DNA from: Paguma larvata
Lineage: Eukaryota > Chordata > Mammalia > Carnivora > Viverridae
NCBI GenBank assembly: GCA_030068075.1
Contig: CM057841.1
Location: 4,524,565-4,588,564, forward strand
DNA length: 64,000 nt
Direction: 5' to 3'
Part shown: positions 62,581-64,000 of the stretch, in pieces
How positions within the stretch are numbered: position 1 is the stretch's first letter
Layout: every line of letters starts with the position of its first letter
Translations under genes and position numbers: made by a program
Notes under the pieces: generated by a model
What the model was told of the DNA's origin: nothing
Database searches by the model: none
What the model saw: only the letters and a program-made list of their open reading frames with translations

Positions 62581-62954
62581 TATTGATTCAATTTCTTGAA
62601 TAGATAGAGACCTATTCACATTGTCTGACTACTTCTTGTGTGACTTTTGGAAGACTGTTCCCTTTCCACAAAATGGTCTCTTTCATGTAGGTTGTCAAAT
62701 TTATGGGCATAGAAGTTGTTCGTAGTTTTCCTTTATTATTCTTCTAATTTCCATGAAATAGGTATTTCTGTCCTTTTCATTTCCGATATTAGTAATTTGT
62801 GTTTTCTCTCTTTCTTAGCTTAGCTAGAAGCTCATCAATTTTAGTGATTTTCAAAGAACCAGCTAACCAGCTTTTGGTTTCATTGTATTTTTGTATTGAT
62901 TTCTTATTTTCAATTTCAGTGATTTTTACTGTAATTCTTACTGTTTTCTTCTGC

Positions 62955-63122
62955 TTATTTTAATGTTTGTTTTTGAGAGAGAGAGTTGGGGAGGACAGAG
63001 GATCCAAAGTGAGCTCTGCACTGACAGCACAGAGCCAATTTGGGGCTCAAACTCATGAACTGTGAGATCATGACCTGAGCCAAAGTTGGATGCTCAACCG
63101 ATTGAGCCACCCAGGTGCTCCT
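62955..63122 (-). repeat. Carnivore SINE
   Basis: Minus-strand, shortened. tcttctgcttatttt/cctctgcttattttgg flank it. Confidence 0.92.
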
Positions 63123-63204
63123 CCTCTGCTTATTTTGGATTTAATTCGCTCTTTTTCTGTTTTCCTAAGAAGGAAACTTAGATTACTGATATTATGTATT
63201 TATT

Positions 63205-63397
63205 TTTTAAGTTTATTTTTTTGAGAGACTGAGTGTGCGCCAGCAAGGGAGGGGCAGAGAGAGAGGGAGAGAGAATTCCAAGCAGGCTCCGCACCATCAG
63301 TACAGAGCCTGATGCAGGGCTTGATCCCATGAACTTTGTGACTTGAACCAAAATCAAGATTTGGATGCTGAACCAACTGAGCCACCCAGGTGCCTCT
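63205..63397 (-). repeat. Carnivore SINE
   Basis: Minus-strand copy ending gagccacccaggtgcctc. Confidence 0.92.
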
Positions 63398-63562
63398 CAT
63401 TTAGATCTTTGGTTTTTTTCTAATATGCTATATAGTGGTGTAAATTTCCCTAGGATAAGCACTAGTTTCGTTGCGTCACACAAATTTTGGTAAGTTGTGT
63501 TTGTTTTCATTTAGTTCAAAATATTTAAAAATTTCTTTTGAGATTTCATGTTTTATTTTTCT

Positions 63563-63763
63563 ATTTTTTTTTTTTTTAATTTGACAAAGTATGTGTATGA
63601 ACAGGGAAGTGGCAGAGAGAGGTGGGGGAGAGAGTGTCCCAAGCAGGTTCTGCTTTGTCAGCACAGAGCCTCATGGAGGGCTCTATCTCACTAACCGTGA
63701 GATAATGACCTGAACCAAAATCAAGAGTCTGACGCTTAACTGACTGAGCCATCTATGCACCCC
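63563..63763 (-). repeat. Carnivore SINE
   Basis: Minus-strand copy ending gagccatctatgcacccc. Confidence 0.9.
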
Positions 63764-64000
63764 TCATGTGTTATTGAAAAATGTATTATTTAATCTCCAA
63801 GTATTTAGGGATTTTCCACTGATCTTTCTGTTAATGATTTCTAGTTTAATTTCATTGTGGTCTGAGAGCATTGCATGATTTCTATTCATTGTTAAGGTGT
63901 GTTTTAAGGCCTAGAATGTGGTCCGTCTTGGTGAATGTTCTGTGTAAGCTTGGGAATGATGTGACTTCTACTATCATTGAATGAAGTGGTCTCTAGATGT

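Larger units (their letters stand above)
57972..64000. other. Last intron before the zinc-finger exon (partial)
   Basis: Filled by an MIR, an old L1, SINEs and an LTR-like insertion. No further exon is seen up to the window end. Confidence 0.6.
58555..64000 (-). repeat. Old LINE-1, interrupted many times
   Basis: Antisense L1 runs from its 3' UTR (58600-58760) into ORF2: 'ttgatagggattgcattgaa' at 60680, 'tactatgttgaatagcagtg' at 61804, and 'gcttttggtttcattgtatt' near 62870. The order is co-linear with L1, and it continues off the right edge. Eight SINEs and one LTR-like element are inserted in it. All frames are broken. Confidence 0.82.

Overview
The window looks like nuclear DNA of a cat-like carnivore. 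It carries more than fifty tRNA-Lys-derived carnivore SINEs with the feliform body (head GGGGCGCCTGGGTGGCTCAG, CT-rich stretch, A-rich tail). It also holds carnivore-type LINE-1 pieces, many old mammalian repeats (MIR, L2, MER5/MER20-like) and two CpG islands. There are no operons and no long real ORFs. Coding sequence is a handful of short exons, called from splice sites, reading phase and protein family.

Left part (1-20.7 kb): a plus-strand gene I do not recognise. Six small exons (10585-10642, 10975-11001, 11868-11894, 16650-16777, 18785-18822, 20364-20388 plus 3' UTR) have good splice sites and compatible phases. Together they encode a 100-residue protein with a hydrophobic N-terminus, a Thr/Lys-rich linker, a hydrophobic segment and a cysteine-rich tail ending in NDPCCSF. 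An AATAAA follows at 20658. Upstream, diverged copies of the 5' exons (4143-4182, 4578-4604, 7320-7337, perhaps 1003-1017) lie in an old tandem duplication with an offset near 7.93 kb. No second copy of the C-terminal exons is visible. The upstream modules are therefore either decayed gene copies or alternative 5' ends that share one 3' end.

Middle (20.7-41.9 kb): mostly repeats. An orphan CpG island at about 24.7-25.6 kb carries a 17-bp minisatellite at its edge and a clear plus-strand donor after 25514. A 5'-truncated LINE-1 lies on the minus strand at 34.9-37.1 kb.

Right part (41.9-64 kb): a large CpG island (about 41.9-44.2 kb) is followed by the 5' coding exons of a KRAB zinc-finger repressor that I recognise as ZNF667: the start exon with MPAARGKSKSK, the KRAB-A exon and the KRAB-B-like exon. 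The zinc-finger exon must lie beyond 64 kb. The introns are full of SINEs, an old L1 with an inserted LTR-like element, and a 33-bp U2 snRNA fragment flanked by a perfect 16-bp target-site duplication.

The two genes show no functional link. The least explained structure is the duplicated small-exon gene on the left. Repeat boundaries are by eye and good to roughly 10-20 bp.
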